Shown here in pieces: positions 47,741 through 57,743 of a stretch of 64,000 nucleotides of DNA. How positions within the stretch are numbered: position 1 is the first letter of the stretch; each line of letters starts with the position of its first letter. The notes beneath the pieces were generated by a model that ran no database searches, had not been told where the DNA came from, and saw nothing but the letters and a program-made list of their open reading frames with translations. The stretch is taken from contig OZ023192.1 of assembly GCA_963995505.1 (NCBI GenBank), positions 14,119,001 through 14,183,000 of the forward strand, written 5' to 3'. The position numbers were made by a program, and so were the translations under genes. Origin of the DNA: Hypericum androsaemum. Its lineage: Eukaryota > Streptophyta > Magnoliopsida > Malpighiales > Hypericaceae.

Positions 47741-49155
47741 GTGACCCCATTGGCAATATCGAACGTTATAAAGCTAGACTTGTAGCAAGGAGTTTTTCTC
47801 AGAAAAGTGGTGTTGATTACAATGAGACTTTTTCACCAGTCTCTAAGAAAGACTCTTTAAGGATAATTATGGCATTGGTGGCTCATTATGATATGGAGTT
47901 ACACCAAATGGATGTGAAAACAGCCTTTCTTAACGGGAACCTTGAAAAGAAAGTTTATATGGATCAACCCGAAGGGTTTGAGGTTGAAGGAAAAGAACAA
48001 TTGGTGTGTAAACTTAAGAGATCGATATATGGGCTTAAGCAAGCTTGCCGTCAGTGGTATCTTAAGATTAATGATACCATCACATCTTTTGGTTTCAAAG
48101 AAAATGTTGTTGATCAGTGTATATACCAAAAGATCTGTGGGAGCAAGTATATATTTCTAGTCCTATATGTTGATGACATTTTGCTTGCTGCAAATGACTT
48201 AGGAATATTACGTGAGACTAAAGACTTTCTCTCAGAAAATTTTGAGATGAAAGATTTGGGTGAAACATCCTATGTGATTGGAATAGAGATATTCCGTGAT
48301 AGGGCACAAGGTTTGCTTGGATTGTCACAGAAAGGGTATGTGGAAAGGGTTCTGGAGAAATTTGAACATCCTGTATGTAATGCCAGTCTCGTTCCTATAC
48401 ATAAAGATGATAAATTTAGTCTTAAACAATGTCCTAAGAATGAACTAGAACAAAAATTAATAGAGCCTATCCATTATGCTCAAGTTGTTGGTTGCCTACA
48501 ATACTTGCAGAATTGCACAAGACCGGATATCAGCTTCGCGGTCAGTATGCCAGGCAGGTATCAAAAGAATCCAGGTAATAAACATTGGAGAGCTACAAAG
48601 AAAGTATTAAGGTACCTTTATGGGACCAAAGACCACATGCTCATGTATAGAAGATCTGACACTTTAGAGGTGATTGAATATTCGGATTCAGATTATGGCG
48701 GATGCGAAGATAGTAAGAAGTCTACTAGTGGATATGTATTTCTTTTGGCGGATGGAGCAGTTTCATGAAAAAGTGCCAAACAGACTACAATAGCTATATC
48801 CACTATGGAAGTCGAATTTGTGGCATGTTTTGAGGCTTCGATCCAAGCAAAGTGGTTGAGAAATTTTATTTCGGGACTTACGGTTGTCGACACCATTAGC
48901 AAGCCGCTGAAAATTTATTGTGATAATTCCTCAGCAGTATTTTTCTCTAAGAACGACAAATACTCTAGAGGTGCGAAGCACATGGATTTGAAGTACCTTG
49001 TCGTTAAGGAGGAAGTTCAGGAACGGAGGGTGTCTATTGTGCACATCAGTACAGATCTCATGATTGCAGATCCGTTGACAAAGCCATTACAACCAAAGCA
49101 ATTTAGAGAGCATGCACTAAAAATGGGTCTTGGTTGTATTTCTGATTGCTTTTAA
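47668..49155 (+). pseudogene. Copia polyprotein C-terminal part (RT and RNase H), truncated upstream copy
   Basis: Starts inside the reverse transcriptase (RYKARLVARSFSQKSGVDYNETF). It carries the YVDD catalytic motif (~48165) and continues into RNase H (DNSSAVF, HMDLKY, HISTDLMIADPLTKPL), ending at 49155. The first ~25 codons of the open frame (from 47668) are host sequence fused to RT. One in-frame TGA at 48766-48768 replaces the Trp of the AVSWKSAK motif, and the downstream copy has the same stop. LTR, gag, protease and integrase are missing upstream. A polypurine tract (AAGTGGGAGAA) precedes the LTR at 49503. Confidence 0.92.
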
Positions 49156-49502
49156 TAGATGACACTCTGAGCTCACTGATACGTTTCTGATATACATTAT
49201 AGTTTTCTTGTTTCGTTATTGATGTATACATTATGGATTTATGGAAAAACAAGAAAGTCTCTATGAGACAATATTGTGGACTATTATTATTTCTATGTAC
49301 TGCTTTATTGGTCTAGTATGTTGAGTTGCTATTGTCGTGGTTATGGAAGGGAGTATGTCACATAATTGACATATAACTGCTATAGCTCGTATTTAGTAGC
49401 TTATCATATGATGATATTATGATTGTGGACTTTGAGTTGAGATTACTTATGTTGTGCACCTTATGTTATACTATTAACCTATATTCGAGCCAAGTGGGAG
49501 AA

Positions 49503-49851
49503 TGTAAGAATTATCTATTAAGTCTTGATAATTCTATTAAGGTGGCTCTCATATAGTTGGACTCTATTATTGATTGCTTTAATGAGTTAGAGTCCTATTG
49601 TAAGTATGGTTATTAGTTTAATCTCAACCATCCATTGGGAGCTTGATGGACGCGCCCGATTGAATTTAGGTATATAGCTTGGTCCTCTCTCTGCCTATAA
49701 ATAGATACTAATGCCATCCATCGGTGGGCATCACTAATCGATAGGAAAACGAGAGAAACCTAAGCTATAGCAAAGATGGCGAACTACTCTACATCGACCA
49801 ATCCGGGTACGTTTCCGCATACCGTTTATTGTCTATGTAATTTAATTTACA
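49503..49851 (+). repeat. Copia LTR (5' LTR of the complete copy, 3' LTR of the truncated copy)
   Basis: Starts TGTAAGAATTATC after the polypurine AAGTGGGAGAA and ends TAATTTACA. The promoter box CCTATAAATAG is at ~49695. Transcription is expected to start shortly after it. Confidence 0.95.
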
Positions 49852-49853
49852 TG

Positions 49854-49866
49854 TGGTATCAGAGCC
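49854..49866 (+). other. Primer-binding site (initiator tRNA-Met)
   Basis: TGGTATCAGAGCC lies two bases after the LTR; it is the classic plant copia PBS complementary to the 3' end of tRNA-iMet. Confidence 0.95.
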
Positions 49867-49869
49867 TGT

Positions 49870-50230
49870 GTTCTCTGTTTGGATTGGAGTTTTAAATTAT
49901 TTCGTATGCATGATCAATTATAGAACATATTTGATAAAGTTTGTGTGATTCATGTATGCATATTATGGTTTAGGGTTTGAAATTGATGTTTATAAAAACC
50001 TTAGGACTGAACTGTAAGATTTCCGGGACGGAAGGACCAAACTGAAAAACACGCGGAAAGTTGATAGCCTAATTGAAATCTGCCGCTGTATGTTGTCCTA
50101 CGGAAAGTGGGACCAAATGGAAAAACACGCGAAACGTTAGGGGCCGATTTGAACTTTACCGCTTTTACTTTAAGATTTTCCCTTCTTCGCCGCTTTGACC
50201 GATTTGAACTTTAAATAAATAAATAAATAA

Positions 50231-50290
<60 letters not shown>

Positions 50291-50887
50291 GTAATACTCT
50301 TGATGTTACGAGTTATGAATTATTATTCTAAATTATAATTAATGATTATTCAAGATGATTTATTGAATATTGCTATAGATCTTGCTTGATATTAATGTTA
50401 TACATGTTATAGTATATGTTTGTTAGTCACCAAAGTGGCCAAACTTTAATGTTATATACATGTATATTTTGTCATTTATTCATCAATTATTGCAATACCA
50501 ATTATATGACCTTGATGAATAATTTGACGTTTGCTAATTATGAGAAAATCGATTCTACCCAAAGGTAAGTCACTATTCTGTAATTAGTAAGCATAAAGGC
50601 GATGAACTAAATATTTAGATCATCTACATATGCATATCCAAAGATAACGTGTATTTGATTTTAAATATTTAGTTCTTCGATAAAAGTTATGTATGAATTT
50701 TTATTTTGGTCAGATACATGTGTTTATCCAAAGATAGCATATATATTTGATTTGAATTATTAAATTCTACGATAAATGAATTATATGGTATTAATTTATG
50801 ATAGTATATTATAGTTTCTACCCAAAGGAGAGCTATAGTGTACTTTTATTATTTTATTTGAATCCATTATAGAATATTAATTTGAGC
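49870..50887 (+). other. Copia leader
   Basis: About 1 kb between the PBS and gag without a long frame. It holds an (AAAT)n-(TA)n microsatellite at 50212-50288. AAAGATA and ACGATAAA-type words repeat at 50560-50840 (TACCCAAAGGTAAG, CATATCCAAAGATA, TATCCAAAGATA). Confidence 0.75.
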
Positions 50888-52756
50888 ATGTATGTTAAAA
50901 TTGCAGCTATGACAGTTCATGCTTCTTGTGTTGATCTGTTTGATGGTTTAAACTTCTCTGAATGGAGTGAACAAGTCAAGTTCTATTTAGGGGCTTCAGA
51001 TCTTGACTTGGCACTCTTGGAAGAAAAATCTCAGGCTATTACTGATGAAAGCTCTGAAGATGAGAAGACGTTCTATTATGCATGGGAACGGTCAAATAGA
51101 TTAAGCTTAGCATTTATGCGTATGAAAACTGCTAGCAACATTAAGAGCTCAATTCCACATATAGAAAGTGTAAAGGAATATCTTTCTACTATGGAAGAGA
51201 GATTTCGTTCTGCAGATAAGTCTCTTGCTGGCACATTAATGGTAAATCTTACGACCATGAAGTTCAATGGGTCGCAAAGTATGCATGATCACGTGCTGGA
51301 GATGACCAATTTGGCAGCAAAATTAAAGACCTTGGGACATGGAACATATGACTCATTCTTGGTGCAAATCATATTGAACTCAATACTTCCTGAATATGGA
51401 CCATTTCAGATTAGTTACAATACCATAAAGGATAAATGGACTATTAACAAATTGGCCAGTAAGCTTGTTCAGGAGGAAAGGAGATTAAAGAACCAAGGAA
51501 GTCATTCTATTAGCCTAATGGGTAAAGGAGCTGAGAAAGCATACCAAGTGAAAGCCAAGAAATTTAAGAGGAAGGGTCCTGCCAAGGTAGCGCAACCTAC
51601 CATGAATGAAAAGAGGGGTGATAAGTGTCACTTCTGTAAGAAAGAGGGACATTATCGGAAAGACTACCCGAAACGTAAAGTTTGGTTTGAAAATAAAGGT
51701 AAAGATGATATCTTTGTATGTTTCGAATCAAACTTATCTGAGGTACCTTCTAATACTTGGTGGATTGACTCTGGTGCTACAACTCATGTTTCCAATGTTA
51801 TGCAGGGATTCAGTTCGATCCAAACCATAAACCCAAATGAGAGATTCCTCCTCATGGGAAATCAAACGAAGGTTTCAATTGAAGGCATTGGGACTTACCA
51901 TTTAGTCTTAGACACTGGTCATTATTTAGACTTATTACAGACTCTCTATGTGCCTTCAGTATCTAGAAACTTGATTTCTCTTTCTATATTGGATATTTGT
52001 AGTTTTCATGTTAAATTTGGATTTGGATGTTTCAGTTTATTTAAGAATACAAACCTCATTGGTTCTGGTGTTCTATCTGATAGTTTATATAAGCTAAAAC
52101 TTGATAGTGTCTTTTCTGAATCTCTGCTTAGTGTTTGTAACATTAGTATTAAGCGTAATATTGAGAATAATAGTTCTGCTTACTTATGGCATAAACGTTT
52201 AGGTCATATATCCAAAGAAAGGTTAGAAAGATTAGTAAGGAATGAGATTCTCCCGAATCTAGATTTTACTGATCTTGGCATATGTGTGGATTGCATTAAG
52301 AGAAAGCAAACCAAACATAGCAAGAAAGGAGCCACGAGAAGTACTCAGCTTATTGAGATAATACACACCGATATTTGTGGACCATTTAATATTCCATCCT
52401 TTAGTGGAGACAAATATTTTATTATCTTTATTGATAATTTTTCACGGTATCGTCATGTCTATTTACTTCGTGAAAAATCTCAAGCATTTGATGCCTTTGA
52501 GGTGTATATGAATGAAGTTGAAAGGCAATTAGACATGAAAGTGAAAATCGTAAGGTCTGATAGAGGTGGTGAATATTATGGTAAACATGATGAAAGTGGT
52601 CAATGTCCTGGTCCATTTGCAAAGTTCCTTGAAAGGCATGGCATAACTGCTCAATACACCATGCCAGGTACACCACAACAAAAAGGTGTAGCAGAAAGAC
52701 AAAATCGAACTTCAATTGAAACGGTTAGGAGTATGATGAGTAATACAAAAGGGTAA
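50888..52756 (+). pseudogene. Copia gag-protease-integrase frame
   Basis: ATG 50888 (MYVKIAAMTVHAS). Gag of the UBN2 type covers residues ~1-230. The zinc knuckle CHFCKKEGHYRKDYPK has its last Cys changed to Tyr, which should weaken RNA binding. Protease active site WWIDSGATTH at ~51763. The integrase zinc region is H-x-H ... C-x-C (WHKRLGH ... CVDC, ~52185-52300), and the catalytic acids are in HTDICGPF, SDRGGEYYG and the conserved Glu of GVAERQNR. The frame stops at 52754-52756 just after MMSNTKG. The rest of the integrase (about the next 200 residues in related elements) is absent, pointing to an internal deletion. Confidence 0.9.
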
Positions 52757-54552
52757 AAATTAAGGAAGTTGAGGTAAATGCAAATTTGCCTGTATCGATT
52801 TCTTCTTCCATAATTGTACTGCATGCTACTCCAAATGTTGAAGAAATGCAAGTCAACATCGATGAAAATTTGGGTCAACAAGTAACAATTAACTCACCAA
52901 ACTCAAATGAACAACAACCACAAGAAATAGTATTAAGGCGTTCCGTACGGAAAAGAACGTCAGCTATTTCAGATGATTTTGTGGTAAATTTGCATGAGAT
53001 AGACTTTGATATTGGAGTCAATAAGGATCCAGTTTTGTTTTCACAAGCTATTGAATCACATGAGACTGAGAAATGGATGAATGCCATGAAGGAAGAGTTA
53101 AAATCCATGGAAAGGCTAAAGGTCTGGGATCTCGTCGAATTGCCTGAAGGTTCTAAGAGGGTTGGGTGTAAATGGGTCTTCAAGACCAAACGTGACCCTA
53201 TTGGCAATATCGAACGTTATAAAGCTAGACTTGTAGCAAGGAATTTTTCTCAGAAAAGTGGTGTTGATTACAATGAGACTTTTTCACCAGTCTCTAAGAA
53301 AGACTCTTTAAGGATAATTATGGCATTGGTGGCTCATTATGATATGGAGTTACACCAAATGGATGTAAAAATAGTCTTTCTTAACGGGAACCTTGAAGAG
53401 GAAGTTTATATGGATCAACCCGAAGGGTTTGAGATTGAAAAAAAAGAATAATTGGTGTGTAAACTTAAGAGATCGATATATGGGCTTAAGCAAGCTTCCC
53501 GTTAGTGGTATCTTAAGTTTAATGATACCATCACATCTTTTGGTTTCAAAGAAAATGTTGTTGATCAGTGTATATACCAAAAGATCTGTGGGAGCAAGTA
53601 TATATTTCTAGTCCTATATGTTGATGACATTTTGCTTGCTGTAAATGACTTAGGAATATTACATGAGACTAAAGACTTTCTCTCATAAAATTTTGAGATG
53701 AAAGATTTGGGTGAAGCATCCTATGTGATTGGAATAGAGATATTCTGTGATAGGGCACAAGGTTTGCTTGGATTGTCACAGAAAGGGTATGTGGAAAGGG
53801 TTCTGGAGAAATTTGAACATCCTGTATGTAATGCCAGTCCCGTTCCTATACATAAAGGTGATAAATTAAGTCTTAAACACTGTCCTAAGAATGAACTAGA
53901 ATGAAAATTAATGGAGCCTATCCCTTATGCTCAAGTTGTTGGTAGCCTACAATACTTGCAGAATTGCACAAGACCGGATATCAGCTTCGCGGTCAGTATG
54001 CTAGGCAGGTATCAAAAGAATCCAGGTAATGAACATTGGAGAGCTGCAAAGAAAGTATTAAGGTACCTTTATGGGACCAAAGACCACATGCTCATGTATA
54101 GAAGATCTGACACTTTAGAGGTGATTGGATATTCGGATTCAGATTATGGCGGATGCGAAGATAGTAAGAAGTCTACTAGTGGATATGTATTTCTTTTGGC
54201 GGATGGAGCAGTTTCATGAAAAAGTGCCAAACAGACTACAATAGCTATATCCACTATGGAAGCCGAATTTGTGGCATGTTTTGAGGCTTCGATCCAAGCA
54301 AAGTGGTTGAGAAATTTTATTTCGGGACTTGCGGTTGTCGACACCATTAGCAAGCCGCTGAAAATTTATTGTGATAATTCCTCAGCAGTATTTTTCTCTA
54401 AGAACGACAAATACTCTAGAGGTGCGAAGCACATGGATTTGAAGTACCTTGTCGTTAAGGAGGAAGTTCAGAAACGGAGGGTGTCTATTGAGCACATCAG
54501 TACAGATCTCATAATTGCAGATCCGTTGACAAAGCCATTACAACCAAAATAA
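52757..54552 (+). pseudogene. Copia RT/RNase H frame, multiple stops
   Basis: The integrase tail is missing. The linker from 52786 leads to RT (WVFKTKRDPIGNIERYKARL at ~53175, then YVDD at ~53620) and RNase H to ~54550. In-frame stops: TAA 53449, TAG 53503, TAA 53686, TGA 53902, TGA 54217 (Trp), and TAA 54550. Most replace codons still intact in the truncated upstream copy (CAA, CAG, CAA), i.e. largely C-to-T transitions. The TGA at 54217 is shared with the upstream copy. Confidence 0.92.
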
Positions 54553-54807
54553 TTTAGAGAGCATGCACTAAGAATGGGTCTTGGTTGTATTTCTGATTGC
54601 TTTTAATAGATGACACTCTGAGCTCACTGATACGTTTTTGATATACATTATAGTTTTCTTGTTTCGTTCTTGATGTATACATTATGGATTTACGGAAAAA
54701 CAAGAAAGTCTCTATGAGACATTATTGTGGACTATTATTATTTTTATGTACCGCTTTATTGGTCTAGTATGTTGAGTTGCTATTGTCGTGGTTATGGAAG
54801 GGAGTAC

Positions 54808-55033
54808 ATCCCTTTCAATTGGTTTCCAATTATATTGTAGAGAATGCCCGTCGTGTTTTCCAGATACTTAGTTCATTTTCTCCAGTGATATACATAACTT
54901 GTCTTACCATTTTTTTGTCTCATAAATTTATTGGGTCTCATAAAAATATAGTATCATATAATATAATATAATAATAACCTTTGCGACATATGAAAAAAAA
55001 ATATGAAAAATAATCTATATATAGGAAACCCGC
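54808..55033. repeat. ~225-bp sequence present only in the downstream Copia copy
   Basis: Between RNase H and the 3' LTR, the upstream copy reads GGGAGTATGTCACATAATTG, while this copy has GGGAGTACATCCC ... AACCCGCTCACATAATTG. The extra sequence is AT-rich, with ATATAATATAATATAATAA near its right end. No clear inverted ends or target duplication was seen. It is an insertion here or a deletion upstream. Confidence 0.8.
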
Positions 55034-55178
55034 TCACATAATTGACATATAACCGCTATAGCTCGCATTTAGTAGCTTATCATATGATGACATTATGATT
55101 GTGGACTTTGAGTTGAGATTACTTATGTTGTGCACCTTATGTTATACTATTAACCTATATTCGAGCCAAGTGGGAGAA

Positions 55179-55527
55179 TGTAAGAATTATCTATTAAGTC
55201 TTGATAATTATATTAAGGTGGCTCTCATATAGTTGGACTCTATTATTGATTGCTTTAATGAGTTAGAGTCCTATTGTGAGTATGGTTATTAGTTTAATCT
55301 CAACCGTCCATTGGGAGCTTGATGGACGCATCCGATTGAATCTAGGTATATAGCTTGGTCCTCTCTCTGCCTATAAATAGATGCTAATGCCATCCATCGG
55401 TGGGCATCACTAATCGATAGGAAAGCGAGAGAAACCTAAGCTATAGCAAAGATGGCGAACTACTCTACATCGACCAATCTGGGTACGCTTCCGCATACCG
55501 TTTATTGTCTATGTAATTTAATTTACA
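55179..55527 (+). repeat. Copia 3' LTR
   Basis: The same 349-bp length and ends as the LTR at 49503, preceded by AAGTGGGAGAA. It abuts TAATTTTGATACTTATT, the host sequence also present intact at 47405. Confidence 0.95.
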
Positions 55528-55862
55528 TAATTTTGATACTTATTTAGTTAGTTATGCTTTTGATTATTAATTGAAAGGCATCTCGTACTCGATCATTGAT
55601 ATGCGCATTTGAAGCGCATAAAAAAAACCCCAACAAAATTGTTTGACCATACAATTTAAATTATTTAAAAAAAAATCAAAGAATTCATAATCCACCAAAA
55701 AATCTGAAAATTTTAGAAGTTTGCTAAGAAATAATTTTAGGATGTATCCTAATTATTTTTATAGAAAGATCAAAATTTTAACAATGATAAGACTATTAAG
55801 AAAGTCGGTGTCCACACTTATCCTTGAAATAAAAAACACAAATAATAAAGCCAAACAACCCC
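55528..55862. repeat. Host segment duplicated across the Copia locus, right copy
   Basis: Nearly identical to 47405-47740, then continues as AGCCAAACAACCCCATAGC into host sequence related to unit A (45340 on). This copy shows what the host sequence looked like before Copia joined at the left. Confidence 0.9.
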
Positions 55863-55929
55863 ATAGCTGGCACTCGCTTTTGGTAGGGTCAAGATAGTCA
55901 ACTCTTGCCCAAAGGGTCAAAACCACTGA

Positions 55930-56126
55930 GCAAATCATCATAAATAAATCCAAAACCAAGCCCGCCGCCCCCCCCCCCCCCCCCCCCCCCCCACATATAT
56001 ATATATACCAACCCACGAACATTTTCAGGACATCACCATAAATAAATCCAAAACCAAGCCCGCCCCCCCCCCCCCCCCCCCCCCATATATATATATACCA
56101 ACCCACGAACATTTTCAGGACATCAC
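55930..56126. repeat. Two ~100-bp tandem units, each with a long C homopolymer
   Basis: The unit runs from CATCA(C/T)ATAAATAAATCC through a C tract (over 20 Cs in the first, over 15 in the second), (AT)n and CCAACCCACGAACATTTTC. The minus strand is a long G-run that may form G-quadruplexes; exact C counts are unreliable in sequencing. Confidence 0.9.
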
Positions 56127-56229
56127 CAAATTCTCAATCCTCAAATATAGTTCACACCCAGTTGGTAACTACGCAAGCCGTAAGTTTTTGGTATCCGTAA
56201 TCTAGGTTCGAGCCGAACAAATCACAATT

Positions 56230-56412
56230 ATGGTAGGTGGAAGGAGGGAGATGGTGAAAGGTGGCGAGGTCACGAGGAGGAGGTTCACTTCGAGCCGGCC
56301 AATCCCGAAGAGAGGGCAAGTGAAGCTGGCCATTGTGGTTGGCTTGGCTCACACGTTCGCTTCCATTTTCTCGTGCAGGGCCGCCATCTTCGACTTATCA
56401 TCGGGGGCCTGA
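56230..56412 (+). CDS. Small PKRGQVK-family protein (60 aa), unknown function
   Basis: ATG 56230, single exon. Basic N-terminus (MVGGRREMVKGGEVTRRRF), then SSRPIPKRGQVKLAIVVGL, a hydrophobic stretch (~32-47) and a short tail CRAAIFDLSSGA. It shares the central ~25 residues with the copy at 42846 and with the fragment at 45580. The (AT)n/TATATATATA after the C tract at ~56085 may serve as promoter. It lies at the end of repeat unit B. Confidence 0.6.
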   Translation: MVGGRREMVKGGEVTRRRFTSSRPIPKRGQVKLAIVVGLAHTFASIFSCRAAIFDLSSGA

Positions 56413-56781
56413 CTCAAGTGGTAAAAGATGGGACAAAAATTTCAGAATTAAAGTCAACGAACTAGATTGCTCTACGTATAACAAAAATAGTTGCAGGTGT
56501 AGAAAGATTGTGTTTAGTTTGGTCCTTTTTGTCTTTGGGTTTGGTCTCTCGATGTTAATGACATAAGGAAGTATTTTGTGAAAGTACGTTGAAAATTCAC
56601 GAACTCATATTTTCATAAGTTCGAGTTCGAGATCGATATCGATGATATGATATGTTCATGTAGCACGACACCATTTCGTGGCATGAAGAAATAGCATCGA
56701 ATTTGTAATCAATGAATTTAATACCAAGAAGTTGTGGTTTCTACTGCTTCTTATCTTCCCCTGCTTTAGCTTCTTATCTTC

Positions 56782-57720
56782 CTAGCCGATCCTGGAACTG
56801 TCCCTTCCAAACAACAATGTGGTTGCCCAGTTCACCATAACATAGAACCTGTTCCTCCAGCTGACCACTCCGGTTAAGTAAGCCGATCGCCAGACCAGGA
56901 AGCTGATGAATCCGGCGTGTGACAAGCCCTTATCGTCCTGCCAAGTTCACAATACGTAATGGTTAGTCGGTTGGTTGATCCATATCCGTGCACGATATGG
57001 ATCGGATCGAGTATTACCTTGGACTGGCGAAGATGGACCAGCGCCTTGTACCGGCCTACGGATGCCATACTTCCGAGATGCTTGTACACGAAAGGATCGC
57101 CTAGACGGATGCCTTTCGCGCTGAGGGCCTTGCCTCCATCTTGCTTTCCAATCTTGTTGAACAACTCCACCAGGTACTTCCCCTGCCTCTCTGCCACTTG
57201 AGCAAGTGCTGGAAGTACAGGCCTGCCTGTTTGTTCCATGAAACCAGCGCAATCTCCGAGTGCGAACACGTCTTCCACCGAAGGCACTCGCATCCATTCA
57301 TCAACACCAATCCTGTTTTCCACATTGCAAGATCAGTTCACAGTTTAAAGATCAGTAACTGCTGAAGTTTCCAATGGCAATAATACCTTCCACCAGGAGA
57401 TTTGGCAATAATAGATTCTGGTGTCTAGTCCTTTCAGGAATCGACAGGCGGCCCATCCGGTGCCAAGCACGACCACCCTCGGCTCCTCACCCGGCTTGGT
57501 TGCCTCTAGCCTCGGATACTTCGGCGCCTCCTCGTACTCGAACTCGGATTGATCCTCCTCCACCTTCTCTGCATTGGGGAAGTTACACCGAGGGGTTACT
57601 CTACTCATGTAATATGCTCTACTTGCACCCGAAGAAACAGGAGAAGGGTTGCAGATCCCGAATCGATGCAGAGGCAATGCATGATCATGAGTTGAAACTT
57701 TATCACCTGACAACAAATCA
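56782..57720 (-). pseudogene. Type II NAD(P)H dehydrogenase (NDA-like), internal deletion
   Basis: Rotenone-insensitive NAD(P)H:quinone oxidoreductase family of mitochondria and plastids. The N-terminal part holds [19 protein letters not shown], the first dinucleotide-binding Rossmann loop (GTGWAA), then [12 protein letters not shown] (~57412). Immediately after comes KSPGGR (57403-57387) in another frame: about half of the protein (quinone-site region and second nucleotide fold) is deleted. Two C-terminal exons follow, 57312-57018 ([17 protein letters not shown], the FAD-binding GD motif, then [16 protein letters not shown]) and 56937-56782 ([16 protein letters not shown] ... WRNRFYV), with correct GT-AG junctions and the normal stop. 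No clear ATG at the 5' end. The deletion and frame break make it non-functional. Confidence 0.9.
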
Positions 57721-57743
57721 GCCTCACTAGAACAACCAGCCAA

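Larger units (their letters stand above)
49503..55527 (+). mobile_element. Ty1/copia LTR retrotransposon, structurally complete but defective
   Basis: Two 349-bp LTRs (49503-49851 and 55179-55527) bound a primer-binding site, gag, protease, integrase, RT and RNase H in copia order. By eye the LTRs differ at about ten positions, so the insertion is not recent. The element is disabled by stops and by loss of part of the integrase. Its left LTR also ends the truncated upstream copy (47742-49502), so two internal regions share one LTR in tandem. Confidence 0.95.
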
